A stretch of 64,000 nt of DNA from Blautia obeum ATCC 29174 (GTDB taxonomy: Bacteria; Bacillota; Clostridia; Lachnospirales; Lachnospiraceae). The position numbers and the translations under genes were made by a program. Below the pieces are notes generated by a model. That model was not told the origin of the DNA. It searched no databases and saw only the letters and a program-made list of their open reading frames with translations. Shown here piece by piece: positions 52,429 to 60,506 of this stretch (its first letter is position 1; each line of letters starts with the position of its first letter). The DNA lies in the NCBI RefSeq assembly GCF_025147765.1, contig NZ_CP102265.1, positions 3,075,001 to 3,139,000 of the forward strand, read 5' to 3'.

Positions 52429-53643
52429 TCAATCCTTTACACGGATCATTGCGATCACTTCACCATTCAGTTTACTGATCTTTTCTTTATATTCTTTCTG
52501 TTTCATGCACTCTGTAATGAATCCGAATTCATCTGGAAGAGAAGCAACTTTTACAATCTGAAGTTTTCCAAAAGCGGCTTCTGCCTGTGCTTCCGTCACA
52601 CCTTTGACTCTTACGAAAAATCTTCCCTCTGTCTCCTCCATCGGAGTCAGTTTCATCGGCTCATTTGACCAGTTTGTTGCAATATTTTCATGAAGATTCT
52701 TCGCTTCATCAACAACATCTGCCACTACTGCACTTGCTGTTGGAAGCTTTCCTGCTCCACTTCCGTAAAACATGGCATCTCCAAGCATGTTTCCATGTAC
52801 AAAAACAGCATTAAAAACATCATTAACACTGTATAACGGGCTCTTCTGGCCAACCAGGAACGGTGCAACCAGTGCGGTGAATGTGTCCTCGCCCAGTTTT
52901 CGGCTGGTTCCGAGAAGTTTAATGGTCATGCCAAGTTCTTCTGCATAGACCATATCTTCCGGTGTGATCTTTGTGATTCCTTCTGTATAAACATTTTCAT
53001 AATTCAGGAACTTTCCATAAGCTAGGGAAGACAGGATTGCGATCTTACGGCATGCATCATAACCTTCTACGTCTGCGGTCGGATCAGCCTCTGCATATCC
53101 CTTCTGCTGTGCTTCTTTAAGAACCACATCAAAATCAGAACCTTCTGTTGCCATCTTGTACATCATGTAGTTGGTAGTTCCATTTAAGATTCCTGTGATC
53201 TCATCGACTTCATCTGCTGTCAGAGATCCGTTAAGTGCTCGAATGATCGGAATTCCACCACCGCAGCTTGCCTCAAACAGGAAGTTGATGTTCTTTTCTT
53301 TTGCAATCTCCATCAGCTCCGGGCCATGCTTTGCAACCAGAGCTTTATTGGAAGTGCAGACACTCTTACCTGATTCCAGCGCTCTCTTTACAAAGGTATA
53401 TGCCGGTTCAATACCGCCCATAACTTCTACTACAATGTCTACTTCCGGATCGTTGGCAATGATCTCATAATCATGTACCAGAACTTCCTGTACCGGATCT
53501 CCCGGAAAATCTCTGAGGTCGAGAACATATTTGATATTGATCTCCTGACCTGCCCGTTTATTAATGCTTTCGTGGTTTGTGTTGATAACCTCCACGACAC
53601 CACTTCCAACTGTACCGTATCCTAATACCGCAATATTAACCAT
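52429..53643 (-). CDS. hom: Homoserine dehydrogenase
   Basis: 404 residues from ATG 53643 (AGGAGGAAGAT, spacing correct; an upstream in-frame ATG at 53682 lacks a site). NAD(P) binding VAVLGYGTVGSGVVEV-type fold begins NIAVLGYGTVGSGVVEV. Then VVEVMGGIEPAYTFVKRALE (~76-95), the substrate region GGGIPIIRALNG and NGTTNYMMYKM, and KGYAEADPTADVEGYDACRK (~178-197). A C-terminal ACT domain (FVRVKGVTEAQAEAAFGKLQ onward) is present. It reduces aspartate semialdehyde to homoserine. Operon with the ACT regulator and lysC. Confidence 0.96.
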   Translation of the reverse strand: MVNIAVLGYGTVGSGVVEVINTNHESINKRAGQEINIKYVLDLRDFPGDPVQEVLVHDYEIIANDPEVDIVVEVMGGIEPAYTFVKRALESGKSVCTSNKALVAKHGPELMEIAKEKNINFLFEASCGGGIPIIRALNGSLTADEVDEITGILNGTTNYMMYKMATEGSDFDVVLKEAQQKGYAEADPTADVEGYDACRKIAILSSLAYGKFLNYENVYTEGITKITPEDMVYAEELGMTIKLLGTSRKLGEDTFTALVAPFLVGQKSPLYSVNDVFNAVFVHGNMLGDAMFYGSGAGKLPTASAVVADVVDEAKNLHENIATNWSNEPMKLTPMEETEGRFFVRVKGVTEAQAEAAFGKLQIVKVASLPDEFGFITECMKQKEYKEKISKLNGEVIAMIRVKD

Positions 53644-53668
53644 ATCTTCCTCCTGTGTAAAAAAATTT

Positions 53669-54121
53669 CTATTCTCTTCCAAGGATCTTCAGATAATGAA
53701 TTCCTTCCCGACTTTCGATTTCTTCAACCATGGCCTCTGCATCTCCCTCTCCCGGAAGAATATCTACACTGAGTGTGAGAGTTGCGATTCCATTGATTGG
53801 AATACTCTGATGAATCGTAAGAATATTTCCATGAAAATGTGCAATGGTCTGAAGTACTACAGATAAAAGTCCTGGTTCATCATCCATCTGAATAATGAAG
53901 GTAATGGTCTTTCCTCTTGCCTCTTCGTGAAAAGGAAAAATATCATCCTTATATTTATAAAAGGAGCTTCGACTGATTCCGGTCTGTTCTGCTGCATCCT
54001 GCACAGTCTGTGCCCTGCCTGAATCAAGCAGGCGCTTTGCCTGTACCACCTTCAACAATACTTCCGGAACTGCCCGCTCCCTGACTACAAAATACTTTTT
54101 CTTCTCTGTTGTTTTTTCCAT
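53669..54121 (-). CDS. ACT domain-containing protein (UPF0735/PheB-like)
   Basis: 150 residues. An N-terminal helix-turn-helix-like segment (VVQAKRLLDSGRAQTVQDAA, EQTGISRSSFYKYKDDIFPF; ~25-65) is followed by a C-terminal ACT domain (ITFIIQMDDEPGLLSVVLQT, ~73-92, then ILTIHQSIPINGIATLTLSV). This PheB-like arrangement occurs upstream of homoserine genes in many Firmicutes and is thought to regulate amino-acid synthesis. Its stop is 25 bases before the hom start, so it is co-transcribed. The ligand is not known. Confidence 0.9.
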   Translation of the reverse strand: MEKTTEKKKYFVVRERAVPEVLLKVVQAKRLLDSGRAQTVQDAAEQTGISRSSFYKYKDDIFPFHEEARGKTITFIIQMDDEPGLLSVVLQTIAHFHGNILTIHQSIPINGIATLTLSVDILPGEGDAEAMVEEIESREGIHYLKILGRE

Positions 54122-54208
54122 TCCAATCTTCCTGTTCCTGTTGAGTCCTTAATCCTTTTACAGTGTATATCAGTCACATTATGGATACTACTTGTAACCA
54201 AAATAATA

Positions 54209-54268
54209 CATATCCCTCTTCGGGCATGTCCATATATCAAGGACACGTGTTTCCCTACGAGGGATATG
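54209..54268. repeat. 60-nt imperfect hairpin between prfB and the ACT gene
   Basis: Terminal arms CATATCCCTC (54209-54218) and GAGGGATATG (54259-54268) match perfectly, with an inner GTCC/GGAC stem. It lies in the 249-bp gap 54122-54370 upstream of the ACT-hom-lysC operon and after the prfB stop. It could be a prfB terminator (the T-run is weak) or an uncharacterised leader element of the amino-acid operon. I could not assign it to a known riboswitch. Confidence 0.55.
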
Positions 54269-54370
54269 TTATCATACCAGCCCACACTCTGCAAGGATTT
54301 TTTGTCGCTCCAAACAGGCTGAAAACTGATTTTGTGTTACTGCTCACCTCGTTCGCAGCACACGCCGGGA

Positions 54371-55499
54371 TTACTGCTGCTCTGCTGGTTTATTTGACAG
54401 AGCGATCCATTTCAGATATGCATTAATGAATGGATCAATGTCTCCATCCAGGACGGCATCCACATTACCGGTCTCTTCACTGGTTCTGTGGTCTTTTACC
54501 ATCGTATATGGCTGCATAACATAGGATCTGATCTGGTTTCCCCAGCCGATATCAGTAACTTCACCACGAATACCGGAAAGCTTTGCCTCTGCTTCCTGCT
54601 GTTTCAGAAGATACAGCTTCGCTTTCAGCATCTGCATGGCCTTATCTTTATTCATATGCTGAGAACGTTCATTCTGGCACTGTACCACGATTCCTGTCGG
54701 GAAATGTGTGATACGGATCGCAGAAGATGTCTTGTTGATATGCTGTCCGCCGGCACCACTGCTTCGATAGGTATCAATACGGATATCATCATCATTGATC
54801 TCAACATCCAGATCTTTTTTAATATCCGGCATAACATCGCAGGACACAAATGAGGTCTGACGTTTACCGGCTGCATTAAACGGTGAAATACGTACCAGAC
54901 GATGTACACCCTTTTCGGATTTCAGATAACCATAAGCATTTTCACCATTTACCTGGAATGTAACAGACTTGACACCTGCTTCATCTCCATCCAGATAATC
55001 CAGAACTTCCATTGTAAATCCCTTACGGTCTACCCAGCGGCTGTACATACGATAAAGCATTCCGCACCAGTCGCAGGCTTCTGTTCCACCGGCTCCGGCA
55101 TTCAGCTTAATGATCGCATTTTCACTGTCATATTCTCCTGATAATAAAGTTTTGACACGAATACTGTCAAAATTCTTCTGAAATTCATCCAGCATTTCCT
55201 GAATCTCCGGAATGATTTCCGGATCATTTTCCTCATAGCCCATCTCGATCATGGTCTCCATATCTTCCATCTGGGTTTCCAGACTGTGATAGATTTCCAT
55301 ATCGTCCTTCATGCTCTTGAGTTCTTTCATCTTCTGCTGGGAAACTTCTGCATTATCCCAGAAGTCCGGCGCTTCCATTTCACGCTCTAATTCTTCAACC
55401 CTCTGCTCTTTATTAGCGAGGTCAAAGTGAATCCCTCACTTCCACTAATGGTTCTGTGTATGTTGCAAGAATACTCTTGAACTGATCTAATTCAACCAC
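54371..55499 (-). CDS. prfB: Peptide chain release factor 2 with programmed frameshift
   Basis: The gene starts at GTG 55499 (AAGGTG upstream; protein starts VVELDQFKSILATYTEP). After 25 codons it meets CTT TGA C at 55427-55421. A +1 shift at CTTTGA continues in frame as DLANKEQRVEELEREME and stops at 54371, for a total of 375 residues. GAGGGA a few bases upstream acts as the stimulatory internal Shine-Dalgarno. The catalytic GGQ is in RSSGAGGQHINKTSSAIRIT and the class II stop-recognition SPF motif is in VRISPFNAAGKRQTSF. RF2 recognises UGA/UAA, and the frameshift senses its own level. Shown as one coding region including the shift. Confidence 0.96.
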
Positions 55500-55567
55500 A
55501 GCTTCACCTTCTTTCTATATAATAAATATAAATAATCATATACTGTTATACAATACCATAATTTTGC

Positions 55568-56368
55568 CTATAATTCAATCTTTTCCAGATCTTCCGGCAC
55601 ATACAGATTACCGCTGAAATATTTCTTTCCCTCTTCTGTATATAATTCTTTACGGCGGGCGATGTTTTTATCCTCTGTATGATAAAGGATCAGATTCTGC
55701 ACACCTAACTGCTCCGCCAATTCACTGGCATCTTTTGCCGTTGAATGATGTTTTTCATATGGGTGAAAAACATCTGCCTGATCATAAAGGCAGAAAGCTT
55801 CATGAAGCAGCCATTTGCTGTTCTCGGCATATTTTTTCTCGCATTCATTATATGGCTCATCACCACAACAGGTAAGCTTTTCTCCATTTCCCATATCCAT
55901 ACAGAAACCATATTGTTTTGCCTTGGTGGACTGAATGTCGAAGAATGTTGTCTTATGTCCCATCAATTCTCTTTCTTCTCCGTCATTTACCACAACCAGA
56001 TGCAGACGGTCTCCAATAAAGCAGGTCTGTTTTGCTGGATAAAGCATCTCTGCCATTTCTTTGAGAATTCGGATGACTTCCTCGTGTCCATAGATAGTTG
56101 CTTCTCCATCATATTGTCCCTGTTTCATATTCTGACAGATCATGCGGATCATCCAGACAACCCCCATGATATGGTCTACATGTTTATGTGTCACAAAGAT
56201 CTCGCGCATATCTTTCCAATCAAAACCTGCCTGTTTCAGCTGACGAAGCAGTGTATTTCCACCACCACCATCGACAAGAAGATGTTTATCCCCATCCTCC
56301 AGAACAAAACATGTGTTATAGCACTCCGTAACCATTGCATTTCCTGTTCCAAGCATTGTTATATTCAT
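55568..56368 (-). CDS. MBL-fold metallohydrolase (RNase Z-like)
   Basis: 266 residues. The metallo-beta-lactamase signature HxHxDH is at THKHVDHI (residues ~60-67), with start MNITMLGTGNAMVTE. Further ligands are likely the His in WLLHEAFC (~187) and HHSTAKDASELAE-LILYHTED (His ~209 and ~232). It resembles RNase Z/ElaC-like hydrolases but lacks recognisable exosite loops, so it is left as an MBL-fold hydrolase. The start follows GGGAGGAAC. Confidence 0.88.
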   Translation of the reverse strand: MNITMLGTGNAMVTECYNTCFVLEDGDKHLLVDGGGGNTLLRQLKQAGFDWKDMREIFVTHKHVDHIMGVVWMIRMICQNMKQGQYDGEATIYGHEEVIRILKEMAEMLYPAKQTCFIGDRLHLVVVNDGEERELMGHKTTFFDIQSTKAKQYGFCMDMGNGEKLTCCGDEPYNECEKKYAENSKWLLHEAFCLYDQADVFHPYEKHHSTAKDASELAEQLGVQNLILYHTEDKNIARRKELYTEEGKKYFSGNLYVPEDLEKIEL

Positions 56369-56424
56369 CGGAAAGTTCCTCCCTTGCAGGTTTGATAATA
56401 TTAATTTATCTTACCATAAGTCAG

Positions 56425-56460
56425 AAAGAAAGGGAACAGTCGTCCTACACTGTTCCCTTA
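56425..56460 (-). terminator. Terminator of the dapF-like gene
   Basis: AAGGGAACAGT (56430-56440) pairs perfectly with ACTGTTCCCTT (56449-56459), followed by TCTTTC on the minus strand, about 32 bases after the stop. Confidence 0.75.
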
Positions 56461-56491
56461 GAATATATCTCGTAATTATGTTTTATATTTT

Positions 56492-57340
56492 TTATGAGAA
56501 GAAGCTCTCAGCCACACTCATATCCGCCACATATCCGACTGTACCAGTCATATAGATCGTATCGTCATCTTTGATGTCAATCTGGATCATACCGCCTGGC
56601 TGATTTACATTGACTCTGTTTTCAACAAGTCCAAGTCTGTATGCTGCCACAGCTGCCGCACAGCTTCCTGTACCGGAGGCTTTTGTATATCCCGAACCTC
56701 TCTCCCAGATTTCAATGTCCAGGTTGCCTGTATCGATCTTGCGGCAGATCTGAAGATTCATTTTTTCCGGAAATTCATCAGCATTTTCCACATATGGTCC
56801 GAGCTCTTTTGCCAGTTCCGGTGTCACCTGATTCATAAAAATAATGCAATGTGGGTTTCCGACGGTCAGACAGGTAGCTTTGTACTCTTTATTATGAAAA
56901 GTAAAGGACTCATTGATTACTTCACGAACTTCTCCAGTTACCGGAATTTCCCTGGAGATAAAAGAGGCTTTGCCCATTTTTACACGAAATTCAGTAGCAC
57001 GATTGTTCAGGCATTCCACCTCTATCGGTCCGGAAAGTGTCTGAATACTGAATTTCTGCTCTTTTACATATTCATGATCCATCAGATATTTTGCAAAAAT
57101 ACGGACACCGTTTCCACTGATGGCAGCTTCACTTCCATCTGAGTTAAAAATACGAACGCCCATCTTCCCATCAATTTCAATCGGTCCGTAGAGAATACCG
57201 TCTGCTCCAAGTCCAAAGCCTCGCTGGCACAGCAGTGCGATTTTCTTGCCCTGAAGTTGTACACGGTTTTTGTTTGGATCCAGCACCAGATAATCATTTC
57301 CAAGTCCCTGATATTTTATCATTGTAATACAGTTATCCAT
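56492..57340 (-). CDS. dapF: Diaminopimelate epimerase homologue with Ser in place of both catalytic Cys
   Basis: 282 residues from ATG 57340 (AGAGG, spacing 8). The DapF fold is clear: start IKYQGLGNDYLVLDP, substrate loop NSDGSEAAISGNGVR (residues ~67-81), VGNPHCIIF (~154-162) and the second site ERGSGYTKASGTGSCAAAVA (~213-232). In active DapF the two catalytic residues are Cys in CGNG and in CGTG; both are Ser here (ISGNG and ASGTG). Size and all other blocks are normal, so this is a variant rather than a decayed gene. Whether it still racemises or epimerises an amino acid, and which, is open. It stands alone, divergent from an AraC regulator. Confidence 0.85.
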   Translation of the reverse strand: MDNCITMIKYQGLGNDYLVLDPNKNRVQLQGKKIALLCQRGFGLGADGILYGPIEIDGKMGVRIFNSDGSEAAISGNGVRIFAKYLMDHEYVKEQKFSIQTLSGPIEVECLNNRATEFRVKMGKASFISREIPVTGEVREVINESFTFHNKEYKATCLTVGNPHCIIFMNQVTPELAKELGPYVENADEFPEKMNLQICRKIDTGNLDIEIWERGSGYTKASGTGSCAAAVAAYRLGLVENRVNVNQPGGMIQIDIKDDDTIYMTGTVGYVADMSVAESFFS

Positions 57341-57529
57341 AACCATATCCTCTCTTTCCGAATTAAGTAATCGTATTTACGTACGTCTTTTGTTCCAGTA
57401 TATAGTTTTCTTTTTGCTATGTATATAGAATAAAATGCGTGCTATATTGCAAAAAATGCTATAATATAATAAAATGATTATATAAAATCCTAATATATAG
57501 CAAACATTCGTTTTCTGAGGAGGTATCTC

Positions 57530-58357
57530 ATGGATTATTCACAGTATAATCTCGAGAAAACCGGATATCTGAAAGAAGATTTTCGACTGTTCCATATCAA
57601 TGACCAGACAAAGAAAGATTTTTCTTATCATTATCATGATTTTCATAAAATCATTGTTTTTATTTCCGGGAAGGTAACCTATCATATAGAAGGAAAAGCG
57701 TATCATCTGAAACCACGGGATATTCTGCTTGTCAGCCAGGGTGCGATCCACAAACCAGAGATTGATCCATCGGTTCCGTATGAGCGCTATATTTTCTGGA
57801 TTCGTGATGATCTTTCCTGCCAGGAATTGAATACCTGCTTTCAAAAAGCAAACGATCGCAGTTTCAACCTTGTAAGAGCCGATTCTGCCCTGCAGGAACG
57901 TCTGAAAGATCTGCTTCCAGAAATAGAGCAGACCTTACAGAACAAACATTTTGGAGATACAGTACTGAGAAATGCGCTGTTTACTCAATTCATGATATAT
58001 ATCAACCGGATTTTTCTTCGCACGAGCAGTTCCCCGGACAAAAAAACATATTCCTCTGACACACAGGTAGAACAGCTCCTGAAATATATCAATCGAAATC
58101 TGTCAGACGACCTGTCAATCGACCAGCTCGCAGATCATTTCTTTTTCAGCAAATACCACATGATGCGTAAGTTCAAGGCTGAGACTGGCTACACCATTCA
58201 CAGCTATGTCACTAACAAACGACTTCTTCTGGCACGTTCTTTGCTCTCTCAAGGAACTCCTGTCATGAAAGCCGCGGAAAAAAGTGGTTTCCAGGACTAC
58301 ACCACATTTGTAAGAGCTTATAAGAAGCAATTTGGCAAAGTCCCTTCCTGTGAATAA
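57530..58357 (+). CDS. AraC-family transcriptional regulator
   Basis: 275 residues from ATG 57530 behind GAGGAGGTATCTC. An N-terminal cupin (ligand) domain (HYHDFHKIIVFISGKVTYHI at ~36-55, RPRDILLVSQ-like KPRDILLVSQGAIHKPEI) is followed by the C-terminal AraC helix-turn-helix pair (LSIDQLADHFFFSKYHMMRK, ~194-213; VMKAAEKSGFQDYTTFVRAY, ~247-266). Sugar- or nutrient-responsive regulators have this layout. It is divergent from the dapF-like gene, and the target is not evident. Confidence 0.92.
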   Translation: MDYSQYNLEKTGYLKEDFRLFHINDQTKKDFSYHYHDFHKIIVFISGKVTYHIEGKAYHLKPRDILLVSQGAIHKPEIDPSVPYERYIFWIRDDLSCQELNTCFQKANDRSFNLVRADSALQERLKDLLPEIEQTLQNKHFGDTVLRNALFTQFMIYINRIFLRTSSSPDKKTYSSDTQVEQLLKYINRNLSDDLSIDQLADHFFFSKYHMMRKFKAETGYTIHSYVTNKRLLLARSLLSQGTPVMKAAEKSGFQDYTTFVRAYKKQFGKVPSCE

Positions 58358-58421
58358 CCTCGAATATGTCAAATGTTCACAGGTAGTGGTTGTTTCTAAT
58401 TAATCTGGAATCAAATTCTAT

Positions 58422-58450
58422 TTGACATATTCTCTCCATTTGTTTATTAT
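58422..58450 (+). promoter_or_regulatory. Promoter of the riboswitch-controlled exchanger gene
   Basis: TTGACA (58422-58427) and TATTAT (58445-58450) with a 17-base spacer; a TATAAT overlaps at +3. Transcription would enter the aptamer directly. Confidence 0.65.
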
Positions 58451-58454
58451 AATA

Positions 58455-58554
58455 TCAATAAGAGGGAGTAGTTATCATCCTGCACACAGGGTGAAACAAT
58501 GATCGTCATCACGCCCTGCGGCCGGTTATTGTTGTAATCAACGAGACTTTTATC
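58455..58554 (+). ncRNA. yybP-ykoY (manganese) riboswitch
   Basis: The sequence has the family ends AGAGGGAGTAG (58461 on) and CGAGACTTTTATC (58542-58554). The internal GCCCTGCGGCCGG and a CACAGGGTGAAAC arm form the second stem. The downstream gene is a CaCA exchanger, one of the gene types found under this riboswitch. Ligand binding (Mn2+) is established for the family and turns expression on. Confidence 0.78.
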
Positions 58555-58591
58555 AATCAATTTTTTTGATGTGATAAAGGTCTCTTTTTTT
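58543..58591 (+). terminator. Riboswitch terminator before the exchanger gene
   Basis: GAGACTTTTATC pairs with GATAAAGGTCTC across a T-rich loop, followed by TTTTTTT (58585-58591). The left arm overlaps the 3' end of the aptamer, so ligand binding should prevent termination. Confidence 0.8.
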
Positions 58592-58624
58592 ATTCCATGC
58601 TTTTATCACAGGAAAGGAGCTTAT

Positions 58625-59542
58625 ATGGAATATCTGTTACTGATTATCGGCTTTGTATTATTAATTAAAGGTGCTGATTTTTTTGTGGAGGGAAGTTCTT
58701 CACTTGCCAGGTTTCTCAAGATTCCCAGCGTCATCATAGGTCTTACGATCGTTGCCATGGGAACCAGTGCTCCGGAAGCTTCTGTCAGCATCAACGCTGC
58801 ACTTGCCGGCAACAATGATATTGCTGTCAGCAATATTATCGGTTCCAATATTTTTAATGGACTTATTGTTGTAGGTATCTGCGCATTTATTTCCGGGTTT
58901 AAAACAAATAAAGATATTTTAAAGCGGGATATGCCTGTAAATATTCTGATCACAGTTATCCTCTGCATAATGATTGCCAACGGAAAGCTCAGCAGAATTG
59001 AGGGAATTCTTCTTTTGGCCGGAATGATCTTTTATATTCTGAATATGATTCGTACCGCATTAAAAAAGAGAACTGAATGCCCCGCGGAACAAAGTATAAC
59101 ACTTTATAAAGCTCTTCTTTTTATCATCGGCGGTCTTGCCGCTGTAATTTTCGGCGGTAACCTCGTGGTAAATAATGCAAGTCAGATTGCAGTATCTTTC
59201 GGTGTGAGCCAAAATTTCATTGGTCTCACCATTGTTGCAATCGGTACATCTCTTCCGGAGCTTGTAACGTCCATCGTTGCAACACGAAAGGGTGACAGCG
59301 GACTTGCACTTGGAAATGCAATTGGTTCAAACATATTTAATATTCTTTTTATCCTGGGAATGTCAGCAACAATTTCACCACTTCATATTCTCTCAGAATC
59401 TGTTATCGACTGTGGAATCCTCCTCATCAGTGGAATTCTGCTGTTTGTTTTTGCATTTACTAAAAAATCTGTGAGCAGAATGGAAGGTGCAGCTTGTGCA
59501 CTGGCTTATATCGGATATACAGCATATCTTTTTATAAGATAA
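58625..59542 (+). CDS. CaCA-family sodium/calcium (or Mn) exchanger
   Basis: 305 residues from ATG 58625 (AAAGGAG, spacing good). About ten membrane helices in two inverted halves, each with the alpha repeat: MGTSAPEASVSINAAL (residues ~54-69; GNxxx-like GSNIFNGLIVVGI after it) and VAIGTSLPELVTSIVATRK (~202-220) followed by GNAIGSNIFNILFILGMSA. It exchanges cations across the membrane. Control by a Mn riboswitch suggests Mn or Ca export when Mn is high. A clean terminator follows. Confidence 0.93.
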   Translation: MEYLLLIIGFVLLIKGADFFVEGSSSLARFLKIPSVIIGLTIVAMGTSAPEASVSINAALAGNNDIAVSNIIGSNIFNGLIVVGICAFISGFKTNKDILKRDMPVNILITVILCIMIANGKLSRIEGILLLAGMIFYILNMIRTALKKRTECPAEQSITLYKALLFIIGGLAAVIFGGNLVVNNASQIAVSFGVSQNFIGLTIVAIGTSLPELVTSIVATRKGDSGLALGNAIGSNIFNILFILGMSATISPLHILSESVIDCGILLISGILLFVFAFTKKSVSRMEGAACALAYIGYTAYLFIR

Positions 59543-59630
59543 ACCTTTTCCGATCCACATTCATACACAACAAAGCACTCTGTAAGATATTACTGCAGAA
59601 TTGCAATTTTCATCACAAAATGGCATAATT

Positions 59631-59665
59631 ATGGCATACAGATTTTCTTCTGTATGCCATTTTTA
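59631..59665 (+). terminator. Terminator of the exchanger gene
   Basis: ATGGCATACAGA (59631-59642) and TCTGTATGCCAT (59649-59660) form a perfect 12-bp stem followed by TTTTTATTT. Confidence 0.9.
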
Positions 59666-59704
59666 TTTCATATAATTCTTACATATTAAGGAGGCCTGAA
59701 TCTC

Positions 59705-60238
59705 ATGGAATTTCAGAAAGTATTAGAAACAAGAAGAACCGTTCGTAAATACAGTGCCGGTGTCACCAGAGAACAGATGGAAGAACTGCTTCGTGCCGCA
59801 CAGGAAGCTCCATCCTGGAAAAACTCCCAGACCGGCCGTTATTACTGTGTCCTGTCAGAAGAGATGGTAGATAAAATCCGCGTGGAATGCCTGCCGGACG
59901 CCGGAAATGCCGGTAAATCAGAACATGCCGCACTGATCATCACAACCTTCGTTCATGACCGTGCCGGTTTTCAGAAAGACGGCAGTGCTGATAACGAACT
60001 CGGCAACGGATGGGGATGCTACGATCTTGGTCTGCAGAACGAAAATCTCATTCTGAAAGCCACAGATCTCGGTCTGTCCACTCTGATCATGGGACTCCGT
60101 GAAGCAGACAGACTCCGTGAGATTCTGCACATCCCGGAAACAGAGACTATTGTATCCGTTATCGCAGTCGGCAAAGCAGCCGAAGAACCAATCCGCCCAC
60201 ACCGTAAACCAATCGAAGAAATCGCGAAATTCTTCTAG
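59705..60238 (+). CDS. Nitroreductase family protein
   Basis: 177 residues behind AAGGAGGCC. The nitroreductase fold is shown by ETRRTVRKYSAGVTREQMEE (residues ~8-27), APSWKNSQTGRYYC (~35-48), DLGLQNENLILKATDLGLST (~107-126) and VIAVGKAAEEP. It is an FMN-dependent oxidoreductase acting on nitro or quinone compounds, or on small thiol-linked substrates in some subfamilies. Substrate unknown. Length is short-end normal. Confidence 0.9.
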   Translation: MEFQKVLETRRTVRKYSAGVTREQMEELLRAAQEAPSWKNSQTGRYYCVLSEEMVDKIRVECLPDAGNAGKSEHAALIITTFVHDRAGFQKDGSADNELGNGWGCYDLGLQNENLILKATDLGLSTLIMGLREADRLREILHIPETETIVSVIAVGKAAEEPIRPHRKPIEEIAKFF

Positions 60239-60255
60239 ATGAATAGCGTGAAATC

Positions 60256-60295
60256 AACTCCCCGTATGATAACTGGATCATGTAGGGAGTTTTTG
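60256..60295 (+). terminator. Terminator of the nitroreductase gene
   Basis: AACTCCC (60256-60262) pairs with GGGAGTT (60285-60291) with inner TATGAT/ATCATG pairing, then TTTTG. Directly followed by hairpin 3. Confidence 0.7.
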
Positions 60296-60498
60296 TATAT
60301 AAACAAGAGCACCGCTTCATATATTGAATGAACAGGTTATTTCCGGATGGTTTTAGATTCTGGCAAAATCCACTGCTTACGATGACTCATTCTCGAAGGT
60401 ACTCCTGAGAGAATGCCTAGTCATAGTTAGCAGTTAGTTCGCCAGATCGTTATCCGGTTACCTGTGAATCAATATATGAATCGGTGCTCTGTTATATA
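60296..60498. repeat. Long imperfect hairpin 3 (203 nt) between convergent genes
   Basis: From the outside in: GAGCACCG/CGGTGCTC, TTCATATATTGA/TCAATATATGAA, ACAGGT/ACCTGT, CCGGAT/ATCCGG, CTGGC/GCCAG, ACTGC/GCAGT, ATGACT/TAGTCAT and ATTCTC/GAGAAT (60389-60394, 60409-60414). It fills the gap between the nitroreductase stop and the secA stop. The apical sequence differs from hairpins 1 and 2, but the architecture and genomic position are the same. No protein-coding potential seen. Confidence 0.85.
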
Positions 60499-60506
60499 TT
60501 AATATA

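Noticed and set aside
54122..54370. Lysine riboswitch or T-box upstream of the ACT-hom-lysC operon
   Set aside because: No lysine aptamer or T-box sequence was found; only an unassigned 60-nt hairpin.
54371..55499. prfB seen first as a broken gene
   Set aside because: The TGA at codon 26 has the exact CTTTGAC programmed frameshift context, so it is functional.
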